Positions 18,481 to 27,543 of a stretch of DNA of 64,000 bases are shown piece by piece. Origin of the DNA: JAQGMV01 sp963828715 (GTDB taxonomy: Bacteria > Pseudomonadota > Gammaproteobacteria > Burkholderiales > SG8-41). The translations under genes and the position numbers were made by a program. The first letter of the stretch is position 1. Every line of letters starts with the position of its first letter. The notes below the pieces were generated by a model. The model was not told the DNA's origin. It saw nothing but the letters and a program-made list of their open reading frames with translations, and did no database searches. The DNA lies in the NCBI GenBank assembly GCA_963828715.1, contig CAWHFX010000007.1, positions 198,952 to 262,951 on the forward strand. The letters are read 5' to 3'.

Positions 18481-18614
18481 GCTTGATGCACTCCTTCAAG
18501 GGTTGAGCCGCCATCCGCCTCTCGACCCCGCTGTCTGGAACGAGGCACCCCGAAACGCGACGAATGTGTGAATTGGATCCCGGCCGATTTCCTGCGCCGG
18601 GAAGCTAACCGCGT

Positions 18615-18643
18615 AGTTTACAGTGGGGTGCACCGCCCCTCAA
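18615..18643 (-). promoter_or_regulatory. rpsB: Candidate sigma-70 promoter for rpsB
   Basis: On the minus strand TTGAGG (18643-18638) and TAAACT (18620-18615) are separated by exactly 17 bp, a good match to -35/-10 boxes. It would start transcription about 125 bp before the rpsB ATG, leaving a leader long enough for the S2 autoregulation known in other proteobacteria. The opposite strand of this 412-bp divergent spacer (18481-18892) must hold the map promoter; TACAAT at 18683-18688 is a possible -10 box with no clear -35. Confidence 0.55.
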
Positions 18644-18892
18644 GCCGATCCCGCTTTGGCTGATACCCGTGGGCAACTGGACTACAATCGCCCCTTTCCT
18701 GAAAAACCAAGCACTTGGAATCCCTGCAGCCGGACACCATCTACCCTTTTATCGATCGCGCGACGGCGGCTGCGACACGGGGCGATGCGGTGAGCGACAG
18801 GCCTGCATGGCAACGAGCCTGCCGGAATGTGAAGCATCCGCCAGGTAGCGCGAACCAGGGATCCGGGTTTGCTGCCGGCGCCTTCTAGAATC

Positions 18893-19693
18893 ATGCCCGT
18901 ACATCTCAAAACGCCCGAGGAAATAGAAAAGATGCGCGTCGCCGGCCGCCTGGCGGGGGACGTGCTCGACTACATCACGCCGTTCATCAAGCCGGGGATC
19001 ACGACCGACGAGGTCGACCGGCTCTGCCATGAGTTCATCGTCGGCGTGCAGGACGCGACGCCGGCGCCACTGAACTATGCGCCGCCCGGTTATCAGCCCT
19101 ATCCCAAATCCGTCTGCACATCCGTAAACCACGTCGTATGCCACGGCGTGCCGGGGGAGAAGCGCCTGAAGCCGGGCGATATCCTGAATGTCGACATCAC
19201 AGTCATAAAGGACGGCTTCCACGGCGATACGAGCCGCATGTTCTATGTCAGCCAGCCCTCGATTCAAGCGCGCCGGCTGTGCGACATCACGTACGAATGC
19301 ATGTGGCTGGGGATCGAGACCGTGCGTCCGGGCGCGTATCTGGGGGACATCGGCCATGCCATCCAGAGCCACGCCGAGCGCCACGGCTTCAGCGTCGTGC
19401 GCGAATTCTGCGGTCACGGCATCGGCCGCAAGTTCCACGAGGAGCCCCAGGTGCTCCATTACGGCCGTCCCGGCACCGGGCTGCGGCTCGAGCCCGGCAT
19501 GATCTTCACGGTCGAGCCCATGATCAACGCGGGGAAGGCGGACATCCGCCAGCTCGCCGATGGCTGGACCATCGTCACGAAGGACCACAGCCTCTCCGCG
19601 CAATGGGAGCACACCGTCCTCGTCTCCGATAACGGATATGAAGTGCTGACGGTCTCTCCCGGCGCGCCGGCGCGTCCCGACCACTCCTCATGA
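18893..19693 (+). CDS. map: Methionine aminopeptidase, type I
   Basis: Removes the initiator methionine from new proteins. The 266 residues begin PVHLKTPEEIEKMRVAGRLA and carry the five metal ligands of the pita-bread fold in family context: NVDITVIKDGFHGDTSRMF (two Asp), FCGHGIGRKFHEEP (His), GMIFTVEPMIN (Glu) and QWEHTVLVSDNG (Glu). The ATG at 18893 fits the family start. It is divergent from rpsB, and its stop overlaps the glnD start by 4 bp. Confidence 0.96.
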   Translation: MPVHLKTPEEIEKMRVAGRLAGDVLDYITPFIKPGITTDEVDRLCHEFIVGVQDATPAPLNYAPPGYQPYPKSVCTSVNHVVCHGVPGEKRLKPGDILNVDITVIKDGFHGDTSRMFYVSQPSIQARRLCDITYECMWLGIETVRPGAYLGDIGHAIQSHAERHGFSVVREFCGHGIGRKFHEEPQVLHYGRPGTGLRLEPGMIFTVEPMINAGKADIRQLADGWTIVTKDHSLSAQWEHTVLVSDNGYEVLTVSPGAPARPDHSS

Positions 19694-22278
19694 CGACCCT
19701 GACGGCCGTTGCTGCCCGAACGTCCGATGCGCTGCAGATCGGCGAGTGGAAACAGTCGATCGCCCGCGGCCGCGAGCGGCTCAAGGCCGACTTCCTCGCT
19801 CGTCCAGCGCCGACTGAGCTCGTCCGCCAGCTCGCCGCGCTCGTCGATACACACTTGCGCGAAATCTGGAAGAGCTGCGAGATGCCGCGGACACCGGCGC
19901 TCGTCGCTGTCGGCGGTTATGGTCGCGGTGAGCTTTACCCGCACTCCGACGTAGACGTTCTCGTTTTGCTTCCGGCAGCGGCCGATCCGCTCCTGACGGA
20001 GCGTCTCGAGCGCCTGATCGGACGGTTGTGGGACGTCGGTCTGGAAGTCAGCCACAGCGTGCGCACCGTGGAGGAATGCGTCGCCGCAGCCGAGAGCGAC
20101 ATCACCATCCAGACGACGCTGCTCGAGTCGCGCCTCATCGCCGGAAGCCGCTCGCTTTTCAGCCACCTCACCGAGGCGACGACCGGCGCTCTCGACGTGC
20201 AGCAGTTTCTTGGCGCGAAGCAGCTCGAGCAGCAGCAGCGGCACGCGCGCTATCAGGAGACCAACCTCGAGCCGAACATCAAGGAGAGCGCGGGCGGTTT
20301 ACGCGACCTGCAGACGATCCTCTGGATGGCACGCGCGGCCGGCATCGGAAAGAGCTGGGGCGATCTTGCCGCCCGCGGGCTGATCACCGACGAGGAGGCG
20401 AGCGAGATTCACGCGCACGAGCGTTTTCTGCGCAATCTGCGCATCCGTCTTCACTACACCGCCGGCCGGCGCGAGGATCGACTTCTGTTCGATCATCAGT
20501 CTCCGCTCGCCGCGCAGCTCGGCATGCGCGACCAGGCGCACCGCCGTGCGAGCGAATGCCTCATGCAGCGCTACTACCGCGCTGCGAAGGCCGTATGGCA
20601 GCTGAACGGCATCCTGCTGCAGAACCTGACGGCGCTGATCACGCCGCAGCTGGATCGCGCGTTTCACCCGATCGATGAGCGTTTCGGCGTTCGCGGCGAG
20701 CTGCTGGAAGCGGTGTCGGAAGATCTCTACGACCGCGACCCGTCCGCGCTGCTCGATACGTTCGTCATCCTCCAGCAGCATCACGAGCTGAAAGGCATTG
20801 GCGCTGCGAGCCTGCGCGCGCTCTGGCGCGCCCGCGGGCTCATCAACAAGGATTTCCGCAGCAAGCCCGAGCATCGGGCCGCGTTCAAACGTCTGCTCGA
20901 GAGCCCGTCGCACGTTTACCGCACACTGAACCTGATGAATCAATACGGCGTGCTGGGACGTTACCTGCCGGCGTTCGGCCGCATCGTGGGGCACATGCAA
21001 CACGACCTGTACCATGTATACACGGTCGACGCGCACATCCTGAAGGTCGTGCGCAACCTGCGTCGCTTCGCAGTGCCCGAGCTCGCACACGAGTTTCCGC
21101 TGTGCAGCCGCATCATGAGCGACTTCGCGCGTCCGGAAGTGCTGTACGCGGCGGGACTCTTTCACGATATAGCGAAGGGGCGCGGCGGCGATCACTCGAG
21201 CCTGGGCGCAATCGATGCAGCACGATTCGCGCACGAGCACGGCTTCAGCAGCGAGGATGCCGATCTCGTGGCATGGCTCGTGGCCAATCACCTGACCATG
21301 TCCCTTACGGCGCAGAAGCAGGACATCAGCGATCCGGACGTCGTGCACGCCTTCGCCCAACGTGTCAGAGACGAACGCCATCTGAACGCGTTGTACCTGT
21401 TGACGGTAGCGGACATCCGCGGCACGAGCCCGAAGGTATGGAACGCTTGGAAAGGCAAGCTCCTCGAGGACCTCTATCATCTGACATGCCGCCTGCTCAC
21501 CGGCCACGGCGTCAATCTCGAAAGCAGCATTCAGGCGCGCCAGGAAGAGGCGCTCGCGAAACTGCGGCTCTACGCTCTGCCGTCGGGCGCGCACGCGAAG
21601 TTCTGGTCGCAGCTCGATACGGCGTATTTCCTGAGACACGACGCGCAGGAGATCGCTTGGCACACGCGGCTCCTCTACTATCGGTTCGACACGCAGAAGG
21701 CCGTCGTCAAGGCGCGTCTCTCGCCCGCCGGAGAGGGCTTACAGGTTCTCGTCTACGTACCCGATCAGAAGGAACTGTTCGCACGCATCTGCAGCTTTTT
21801 CGAAAGCATGCATTACGACATACACGAAGCCAAGGTGTACACGACGCGCAGCGGCTATGCGCTCGACACGTTCCAGGTGCAGGACGCGGACAACGCTGAG
21901 CCGCAGTATCGCGAATTGATGAGCTACATCGAATACGAGCTCGGAGATCGGCTCGAGCGCCGGGCGCCGCTCCCGCAGTTGCCGAATCCGCGTCTCAATC
22001 GACAGCTGCGGCATTTTCCGATCTCTCCGGAAGTCAACATCCAGCCCGACGACAGAGGCGCATACCAGGTTCTTTCGGTCATCGCGGGCGACCGTCCGGG
22101 GCTGCTCTCGCGCATCGCGCGGGTGCTGACCGCCTATGACATCAACTTGCAGACTGCGAAGGTCAATACGCTCGGCTCCCGTGCCGAAGACGTCTTTCTC
22201 GTGACCGGAGCGGCGCTGCGCGACGCGAAAACGGTCGTCAAGTTCGAGGCCGAGCTCGTGGATCAGCTCCGCACGTGA
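19690..22278 (+). CDS. glnD: [Protein-PII] uridylyltransferase/uridylyl-removing enzyme
   Basis: Nitrogen sensor that uridylylates PII under nitrogen limitation and deuridylylates it when glutamine is high. The 862 residues show an N-terminal nucleotidyltransferase domain (GGYGRGELYPHSDVDVLVLL, near residue 75), a central HD hydrolase domain (AAGLFHDIAKGRGGDHSSLG, near residue 487) and two C-terminal ACT domains (starting near 683 and 795) that bind glutamine. It overlaps map by 4 bp, the usual map-glnD arrangement in betaproteobacteria. Confidence 0.97.
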   Translation: MTTLTAVAARTSDALQIGEWKQSIARGRERLKADFLARPAPTELVRQLAALVDTHLREIWKSCEMPRTPALVAVGGYGRGELYPHSDVDVLVLLPAAADPLLTERLERLIGRLWDVGLEVSHSVRTVEECVAAAESDITIQTTLLESRLIAGSRSLFSHLTEATTGALDVQQFLGAKQLEQQQRHARYQETNLEPNIKESAGGLRDLQTILWMARAAGIGKSWGDLAARGLITDEEASEIHAHERFLRNLRIRLHYTAGRREDRLLFDHQSPLAAQLGMRDQAHRRASECLMQRYYRAAKAVWQLNGILLQNLTALITPQLDRAFHPIDERFGVRGELLEAVSEDLYDRDPSALLDTFVILQQHHELKGIGAASLRALWRARGLINKDFRSKPEHRAAFKRLLESPSHVYRTLNLMNQYGVLGRYLPAFGRIVGHMQHDLYHVYTVDAHILKVVRNLRRFAVPELAHEFPLCSRIMSDFARPEVLYAAGLFHDIAKGRGGDHSSLGAIDAARFAHEHGFSSEDADLVAWLVANHLTMSLTAQKQDISDPDVVHAFAQRVRDERHLNALYLLTVADIRGTSPKVWNAWKGKLLEDLYHLTCRLLTGHGVNLESSIQARQEEALAKLRLYALPSGAHAKFWSQLDTAYFLRHDAQEIAWHTRLLYYRFDTQKAVVKARLSPAGEGLQVLVYVPDQKELFARICSFFESMHYDIHEAKVYTTRSGYALDTFQVQDADNAEPQYRELMSYIEYELGDRLERRAPLPQLPNPRLNRQLRHFPISPEVNIQPDDRGAYQVLSVIAGDRPGLLSRIARVLTAYDINLQTAKVNTLGSRAEDVFLVTGAALRDAKTVVKFEAELVDQLRT

Positions 22279-22297
22279 GCCGCGTCTGACTGCATCG

Positions 22298-23218
22298 ATG
22301 TTCTGTGCGCTCGAAGATACTGCCCTGATCGGCGTCAGCGGTCCCGATGCGGCGTCGTTCCTGCATGCGCAGCTGACGAGCGAGGTGCTGTCGCTGGCGC
22401 CACTGCGAACGCAATACAGCGGGCACTGCTCACCGAAAGGCCGACTGCTTGGGACGTTTCTGCTGTGGCGTCTGGAAAATGAGATCGTTCTTCAGCTCCC
22501 CGCTTCGATCGCCGCGGCCATGCGCGCGCGGTTGCAAAAATATGTCCTGCGTTCGCGCGTGACGCTGACGGACGTCTCGGAGCGTTTCCGCATTTTCGGG
22601 TTTGTTGCGAAGAACGGGGAAGCGGCTTCCGCATTCGGCCAGGCCGCACCCGCAATACCGCATGAGGTTAACGTGCGCGGCGGTCTGACGATCACGTCGC
22701 TGGGCTCGCATCGCTACGTCATACTCGAGACGACGCGTGATCATGGTTCGGCGCCGCTCGCGAACGGGCTCGACGAACCGCTTGCACCTGCGGATGCGTG
22801 GAGGCGGAGCGAGATCGCTGCCGGCGTATCGTGGATCACCCCGCCGACCCAGGACCAGTTCGTCCCGCAGATGGTCAACCTCGACCTCATCGGCGGGGTG
22901 AGCTTCAGCAAAGGCTGCTATCCCGGACAGGAAATCGTTGCGCGCACACACTACCTCGGCAGGCTCAAGCAGCGCTTGTATCGGGTTCGTTTTGCGAGCG
23001 CCACCGCTCCGCGCCCGGGTGACCCGCTCTTGTCGCCGCGCTTTGGTGCGCAGCAGTCGTGCGGCACGATCGTGAATGTCGTCGATGGCCCCGGCGAGGT
23101 GCACGAAGCGCTCGCGGTCGTGCAGATCGAGAGCGCGGGCGATCGGGACGTGCACTGGAGAGATCTCTCCGGACCGATGCTCGAATTTCTTCCCCTGCCC
23201 TACGCGGTGCCGGAGTAG
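22298..23218 (+). CDS. ygfZ: Folate-binding protein YgfZ
   Basis: Tetrahydrofolate-dependent protein that helps assemble or repair certain iron-sulfur enzymes. The 306-residue protein resembles the glycine-cleavage T-protein fold and has the diagnostic KGCYPGQEIVARTHYLGRLK motif near residue 205, including the redox-active Cys. The N-terminus (MFCALEDTALIGVSGPDAAS) is family-like. It begins 19 bp after glnD. Confidence 0.93.
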   Translation: MFCALEDTALIGVSGPDAASFLHAQLTSEVLSLAPLRTQYSGHCSPKGRLLGTFLLWRLENEIVLQLPASIAAAMRARLQKYVLRSRVTLTDVSERFRIFGFVAKNGEAASAFGQAAPAIPHEVNVRGGLTITSLGSHRYVILETTRDHGSAPLANGLDEPLAPADAWRRSEIAAGVSWITPPTQDQFVPQMVNLDLIGGVSFSKGCYPGQEIVARTHYLGRLKQRLYRVRFASATAPRPGDPLLSPRFGAQQSCGTIVNVVDGPGEVHEALAVVQIESAGDRDVHWRDLSGPMLEFLPLPYAVPE

Positions 23219-23285
23219 CGGGCACACGCGGCGTGCGGCACGGCAGTTGCAGCAGGCAAGCGACGCGCATCCGGACGTCTCGCCC

Positions 23286-23588
23286 ATGAACACTTCCATC
23301 GAGTCGATTGCTAACTGGTTCGGCTTTGTCGGTTCCTGCGTCGCATCGCCCACCGGCGCATGCGCTCCGTTCGCCGCGTTTCTCGCCGTCCTCATTGCGG
23401 CAAGCGCAGCACTCGCGGGGCTGTATCTCGCGTATCGCCCCTACGTGCAACGTGACGCCAGCGAATCGCGGCGCGCTCGCGAGCGCGGAATGGGCTCGCC
23501 GCTGCGCGAGCGCATACGCCTGGAGCCGCGCGTGCGCAAACCGGCGCCCCGTACGACGGCCGAGGCAACCCGGCACGCGACGGCCTGA
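23286..23588 (+). CDS. Small single-pass membrane protein, unknown
   Basis: A 100-residue reading starting MNTSIESIANWFGFVGSCVA, with one strong hydrophobic segment (about 30-50, PFAAFLAVLIAASAALAGLY) followed by a basic, Arg-rich tail. No clear ribosome-binding site is seen. It fits the 446-bp gap between ygfZ and the DUF4936 gene in the same direction. No known family is recognised; it could be a chance open frame in GC-rich sequence. Confidence 0.4.
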   Translation: MNTSIESIANWFGFVGSCVASPTGACAPFAAFLAVLIAASAALAGLYLAYRPYVQRDASESRRARERGMGSPLRERIRLEPRVRKPAPRTTAEATRHATA

Positions 23589-23664
23589 GACATTGCGGGA
23601 CCGCGCGGCAGCGGCTCTCCCGTTCCATCGGTGCGCGGCATACAATGCGTCTGCCCGGTGACAT

Positions 23665-23946
23665 ATGGCGTATTCCTATTTCATCTACTACAGGGTGGCT
23701 GCCGATCGCGCTGAGAACTGCGAGGCCCGCGTTCTCGAGCTCTTTTCCGCGCTGAAACAGTCGACCAACATCAGCGGCCGGTTGCTGCGCAAGCGCAGCG
23801 ATCCGCTGCTGTGGATGGAGGTCTACGAAAACGTGCGTGACGACGCCAAGTTCGAGCTGGAGCTCGAGCACGCCGCGGGGCAGCTCAAGCTTTCCGAGTG
23901 CCTGCAGGAGGGCGTCACGCGTCGTTCCGAATGTTTCGAGGCCTGA
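23665..23946 (+). CDS. DUF4936 family protein
   Basis: A 93-residue cytoplasmic protein (MAYSYFIYYRVAADRAENCE ... LLRKRSDPLLWMEVYENV) that matches my recollection of the DUF4936 family found beside ygfZ in betaproteobacteria. It has a ferredoxin-like dimeric alpha-beta barrel pattern (short strand YSYFIYYRV, helix, strand LWMEVYENV). The function is unknown. Confidence 0.7.
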   Translation: MAYSYFIYYRVAADRAENCEARVLELFSALKQSTNISGRLLRKRSDPLLWMEVYENVRDDAKFELELEHAAGQLKLSECLQEGVTRRSECFEA

Positions 23947-24005
23947 ACGCCCCCGAGCGCCGCGTTTTAGAAGCGTAGAAAAAACTTTCCGATGGATGCG
24001 GCAAG

Positions 24006-24797
24006 GTGTGTCTGATCCTGTTCGCGTGCGCCGCGCACGCGCGTTATCCGCTGATCGTCGCGGCGAACCGGGATGAAGCTTACGCCAGGCCTTCGGAGGC
24101 GGCCGCGTTCTGGAAGGACGCCCCGCACGTGTATGGCGGACGCGACCTGGAACACGGCGGAACCTGGCTCGGGCTCACGCGCGCCGGGCGCTTCGCGGCG
24201 GTCACCAATTATCGCCAGGCTCAGCCGGGCACGCCGGGTCCCCGTTCGCGTGGCGAGCTTACGCGCGATTTCCTGCTCGGCTCCGACCGAGCCGATCTAT
24301 ACGTGGAACGCGTTGCGAAGCATGGACGTGAGTACAACGGCTTCAGCCTGATCGCTGGCGTGCCGACCGAGCTTTATTTCTACTCGAACCGCGGCGATGC
24401 GCCTGCGCGCATCACGGCGGGCGTGCATGGCCTGAGCAATCACCTCCTGGACGAGCCGTGGCCGAAAGTTGTGCGCGGCGTCGCCATTATCAAGGAGTTG
24501 CTCGATGCCGACGAGGAGGAGATCGTACCCGCGCTTGGTGCGATGCTCGCGGACGGCGAGCGGGCACCCGACGCCTTGCTGCCGATCACCGGACGCAGCC
24601 CGGAGCACGAACGGCTGCGTTCGTCGGCATTCATCGCGGCGGCGAGTTACGGCACGCGCGCCTCCACCATCCTCCTGGTTCGCGCCGACGGGCAGGTCTT
24701 CTTTCGCGAGACGCTGTTCGGCGCTTTCGGAACGATGCTCGAGACGCACGAGCAGCGTTTCGCGCTCGACAGCGAAGTCTATTGCGCGGGAAGCTGA
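24006..24797 (+). CDS. NRDE (TANGO2-like) family protein
   Basis: The name motif is present as ANRDEAYARPSEAAAFW, with GGRDLEHGGTWLGLTRAGRF and AAVTNYRQ following; the second residue is the conserved Cys (MCLILFA). The start is a GTG, which puts that Cys at position 2, as in the family. The 263 residues are a normal length. Family members belong to the Ntn-hydrolase-like fold and have been linked to haem or lipid handling; the role here is not known. Its 3' end overlaps the convergent GNAT gene by 19 bp. Confidence 0.87.
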   Translation: MCLILFACAAHARYPLIVAANRDEAYARPSEAAAFWKDAPHVYGGRDLEHGGTWLGLTRAGRFAAVTNYRQAQPGTPGPRSRGELTRDFLLGSDRADLYVERVAKHGREYNGFSLIAGVPTELYFYSNRGDAPARITAGVHGLSNHLLDEPWPKVVRGVAIIKELLDADEEEIVPALGAMLADGERAPDALLPITGRSPEHERLRSSAFIAAASYGTRASTILLVRADGQVFFRETLFGAFGTMLETHEQRFALDSEVYCAGS

Positions 24798-25231
24798 CCG
24801 GCGAGGCTCAGCTCCATCTTGCGATGCGGGATGCCGGCTTCCTGAAACTCCTCGCCGCAGGGTGTGAAGCCGTGGACCTCGTAAAACGGAATGGCATGCG
24901 TCTGCGCGTGCAGATGAACGACCGCGCAGCCCTCCTTTTCCGCGAGGGCGAGCAGCGCCTGCAGAATGGCTGAACCGACGCCCCTGCGCCGCCATTTCTT
25001 CAGTACGGCCATGCGGCCGATCTGACATTGCAGGATCAGCCGTCCGGTACCGATTGGCGTACCGTCCTCGGCCGTAGCCAGCACGTGATAGGCGCGTTCG
25101 TCCTCCTGGTCCCACTCCAGTTCTTCCGGCACGTTCTGCTCGAATACGAAAACGGTGCGACGTACCGCTGCCAGCTTGTCGCGCGTGGCGAGCCAGTTCA
25201 CGGGCCGCACGATGAACGGGGGCGCGTTCAT
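24779..25231 (-). CDS. GNAT family N-acetyltransferase
   Basis: A 150-residue acetyl-CoA-dependent acyltransferase. The coenzyme-binding loop is MAVLKKWRRRGVGSAILQAL, preceded by GTPIGTGRLI and followed by VHLHAQTHAIPFYEVHGF and the ELxxxGIPHxxM ending typical of the YjdJ/ElaA-like group. The ATG at 25231 is the only start that keeps the family N-terminus. It overlaps the NRDE gene at its 3' end and is divergent from mtnA by 23 bp. The substrate is unknown. Confidence 0.88.
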   Translation of the reverse strand: MNAPPFIVRPVNWLATRDKLAAVRRTVFVFEQNVPEELEWDQEDERAYHVLATAEDGTPIGTGRLILQCQIGRMAVLKKWRRRGVGSAILQALLALAEKEGCAVVHLHAQTHAIPFYEVHGFTPCGEEFQEAGIPHRKMELSLAGQLPAQ

Positions 25232-25254
25232 TCGGTCATTATAATCAGCGCAAC

Positions 25255-26301
25255 ATGAGTTCTTTCGATACCCTGCGCTGGCGCGACGATGCCCTGGAGC
25301 TCCTCGATCAGCGCATTCTGCCGGAACGACAGCTCTACCTCCGGTTCGACAGCGCCCAAGCAGTCGCGGACGGGATACGCGATATGGTGGTGCGCGGTGC
25401 GCCGGCGATCGGCTGCACGGCCGCGTACGGCGTCGCGCTCGAAGCATGTCGCCTCGCGCGCGGGTCCAAAGAGGCGTTCGCACACGGGCTCGCGCGCGCC
25501 TTCGCCGTGCTCGCCGCGAGCCGTCCTACCGCCGTCAACCTCGCGTGGGCGCTCGAGCGCATGAAGAAGAAGCTCGAGTCCGTGCAGTCCGAAGATCCGC
25601 GCGCTCGCGCCGACAGCCTGCTCGAGGAGGCGCATGCGATCACGCGCGAAGACGTGCATCTCAATCGTGAGATGGGGCGGTGCGGCGCCGCGTTACTGCG
25701 CGACGGCGCGCGTATCCTCACGCATTGCAACGCAGGCGCGCTCGCCACGGCCGGTCACGGCACGGCGCTCGGGGTGATCCGCTCCGCTGTCGATACCGGC
25801 AAGCAGATCCAGGTGTTCGCCGACGAAACGCGGCCGTTCCTTCAGGGCGCGCGGCTCACCGCGTGGGAGCTGCAGCAGGACGGCATTCCGGTCACGTTGA
25901 TCGCCGACAATGCCGCCGGCTTTCTCATGTCACGCGGCAGGATCGACGCGGCGATCGTCGGCGCCGATCGCGTGGCGGCCAACGGCGATGTTGCGAACAA
26001 GATCGGCACCTATCAGGTCGCGGTCCTCGCACGGCGGCACGGGCTGCCGTTTTACGTCGCGTGTCCGCTTTCGACGATCGACATCTCCACGCCCACCGGC
26101 AACGACATACCGATCGAAGAGCGCAGCGCCGAAGAAGTGAAAGGCTATCGCGACGCGCGCTGGGCGCCTGCGGACGTGAATGTCGTGAACCCTGTATTCG
26201 ACGTCACGCCGGCCGAGCTCGTTACGGCGCTGATCACTGAGAAGGGTGTTATACCGGCGCCGGACAAGGAGAAAATCGCAGCGCTGATGGCGTTGGAGTA
26301 A
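25255..26301 (+). CDS. mtnA: S-methyl-5-thioribose-1-phosphate isomerase
   Basis: Methionine salvage enzyme converting methylthioribose-1-phosphate into methylthioribulose-1-phosphate. The 348 residues show MVVRGAPAIGCTAAYGVALE near the N-terminus, the catalytic Cys in LTHCNAGALATAGHGTALGV (about residue 158) and the catalytic Asp in VGADRVAANGDVANKIGTY (about residue 238). No other mtn genes are in the window. It is followed directly by the large family A repeat block. Confidence 0.95.
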   Translation: MSSFDTLRWRDDALELLDQRILPERQLYLRFDSAQAVADGIRDMVVRGAPAIGCTAAYGVALEACRLARGSKEAFAHGLARAFAVLAASRPTAVNLAWALERMKKKLESVQSEDPRARADSLLEEAHAITREDVHLNREMGRCGAALLRDGARILTHCNAGALATAGHGTALGVIRSAVDTGKQIQVFADETRPFLQGARLTAWELQQDGIPVTLIADNAAGFLMSRGRIDAAIVGADRVAANGDVANKIGTYQVAVLARRHGLPFYVACPLSTIDISTPTGNDIPIEERSAEEVKGYRDARWAPADVNVVNPVFDVTPAELVTALITEKGVIPAPDKEKIAALMALE

Positions 26302-26336
26302 GGCGCTGTCCCGGCTGCGCGGACGTCGGACCGTCC

Positions 26337-26444
26337 GACGAGAGTGCTGACGACCGGGGAGTGTTACGTTCGCAGCGACAGCCTCTCCGAGGCGCGCTGC
26401 TTTCCATCTTTGCAAGCCTCGTACGCTCGGACGGGAGTTCTGAT
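26337..26444 (+). repeat. 108-bp perfect direct repeat, copy 1
   Basis: Identical base for base to 26523-26630, at an offset of 186 bp. The 78 bp between the copies contain a further stem-loop module, so the duplicated unit is itself a composite of family A pieces. Perfect identity implies a recent duplication or gene conversion. Confidence 0.9.
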
Positions 26445-26522
26445 TGACGCCGGAATTCTTCCTTCGCGGGGCCCCGCTGCTTCGCAGCCCCCGTGTCCAT
26501 CTCCGCAACCCTCGTACGCTCG

Positions 26523-26630
26523 GACGAGAGTGCTGACGACCGGGGAGTGTTACGTTCGCAGCGACAGCCTCTCCGAGGCGCGCTGCTTTCCATCTTTGCA
26601 AGCCTCGTACGCTCGGACGGGAGTTCTGAT
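26523..26630 (+). repeat. 108-bp perfect direct repeat, copy 2
   Basis: Second copy of the direct repeat beginning at 26337. Flanking bases differ on both sides (for example ATT after copy 1, ATC after copy 2), so the limits are clear. Confidence 0.9.
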
Positions 26631-26802
26631 CTAATTGACGTTCGAATGTCTCTTCGCCGCGGACACGCTGTCCCGGCGGCCGCCGCTCACAATCTCCTCG
26701 GCCCTCGTACGATCGCACGGGAGTGCTAAAAATCGCCGGAGAGTTTCGTTCGCGGGGCCCCGCTGCTTCGCAGCCCCCGCTCACCGATACGCGGTGGTTC
26801 TG

Positions 26803-27543
26803 TCAGATGGTCAGACCCCCACTCACCTCAATCACCGCCCCATTGATATAACTCGCCTCATCCGACGCAAGAAACGCGAACGTGTTCGCGATTTCCTCCG
26901 GTTTTCCGAGCCGGCCCATCGGCACTTTCTCTTCGAGCGCATGCAGCACGCGCTCCGGGATGGAGCCAAGAATGCTCGTGTGGATGAACCCCGGACACAC
27001 CGCATTGGCACGGATGCCTTTGCGTCCGAGCTCGCGCGCCCAGGTCTTCACCATCCCGATAACGCCGAATTTGCTGGCCGCGTAGTTCGTCTGGCCGAAG
27101 TTGCCGTAGAGGCCGACGATGGACGACGCGTTCAGGATCACGCCCGACTGCTGCGCGAGCATCGTGTTCACCACGGCCTTGGTGCAGTTGTACACGCCTT
27201 TGAGATTGATCTCGATGACGCGATCGAACTGATCCTCGGACATGTTCTTGAGCTGCGCATCCATTACGATGCCCGCGTTGTTGACCAGGCAATCCACCCG
27301 GCCCCAGCGCGCAACGGTCGCGTCGACCATCTGCTCGAGAGAGTTCATGTCGCGCACGTCGGCGATGAAGCCGAACGCCTCGCCCCGCGTTTCCTTACAG
27401 AGCGCCAGTGTCTCCTCGATCCACTCCGGGCTGAGGTCGCACACCACGACCCTGGCGCCTTCGAGCGCGAATTTGACAGCCGTCGCCTGGCCTATACCTC
27501 TACCGGCGCCGGTAATGATCGCAACCTTGTCCTGAAGCCGCAT
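26803..27543 (-). CDS. SDR-family oxidoreductase, FabG-like
   Basis: A 246-residue NAD(P)-dependent short-chain dehydrogenase. The cofactor motif TGAGRGIGQA is at residues 11-20, NNAG at 88-91, and the catalytic triad Ser140/141, Tyr154 and Lys158 lies in NASSIVG and QTNYAASKFG. It resembles 3-oxoacyl-ACP reductase or acetoacetyl-CoA reductase; no acyl carrier or fatty acid genes flank it, so the substrate is open. The ATG at 27543 begins MRLQDKVAIITG; the upstream extension is not family-like. A 180-bp gene-free spacer separates it from tadA. Confidence 0.85.
   Translation of the reverse strand: MRLQDKVAIITGAGRGIGQATAVKFALEGARVVVCDLSPEWIEETLALCKETRGEAFGFIADVRDMNSLEQMVDATVARWGRVDCLVNNAGIVMDAQLKNMSEDQFDRVIEINLKGVYNCTKAVVNTMLAQQSGVILNASSIVGLYGNFGQTNYAASKFGVIGMVKTWARELGRKGIRANAVCPGFIHTSILGSIPERVLHALEEKVPMGRLGKPEEIANTFAFLASDEASYINGAVIEVSGGLTI

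Larger units (their letters stand above)
26302..26795 (+). repeat. Large compound block of family A repeats (A4)
   Basis: Fills the 501-bp spacer between the convergent mtnA and SDR genes; no gene is seen in it. It contains five copies of the CTCGG/ACGAGAG-type segment and at least four 29-nt stem-loops. Those at 26372-26400 and 26558-26586 have GCAGCG/CGCTGC outer and GCCTC/GAGGC inner stems. Those at 26466-26494 and 26752-26780 have GCGGGG/CCCCGC outer and GCTGC/GCAGC inner stems. The block has grown by duplication (see the 108-bp direct repeat). Confidence 0.78.

Noticed and set aside
18656..18688. TACAAT with TTGGCT as a map promoter
   Set aside because: Spacing of 21 bp is too long for sigma-70; only the -10 box is plausible, so it is mentioned but not listed.
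26302..26802. CRISPR array suspected from regular repeats
   Set aside because: Units are unequal, internally structured and share no spacer-like unique segments; no cas genes are present.
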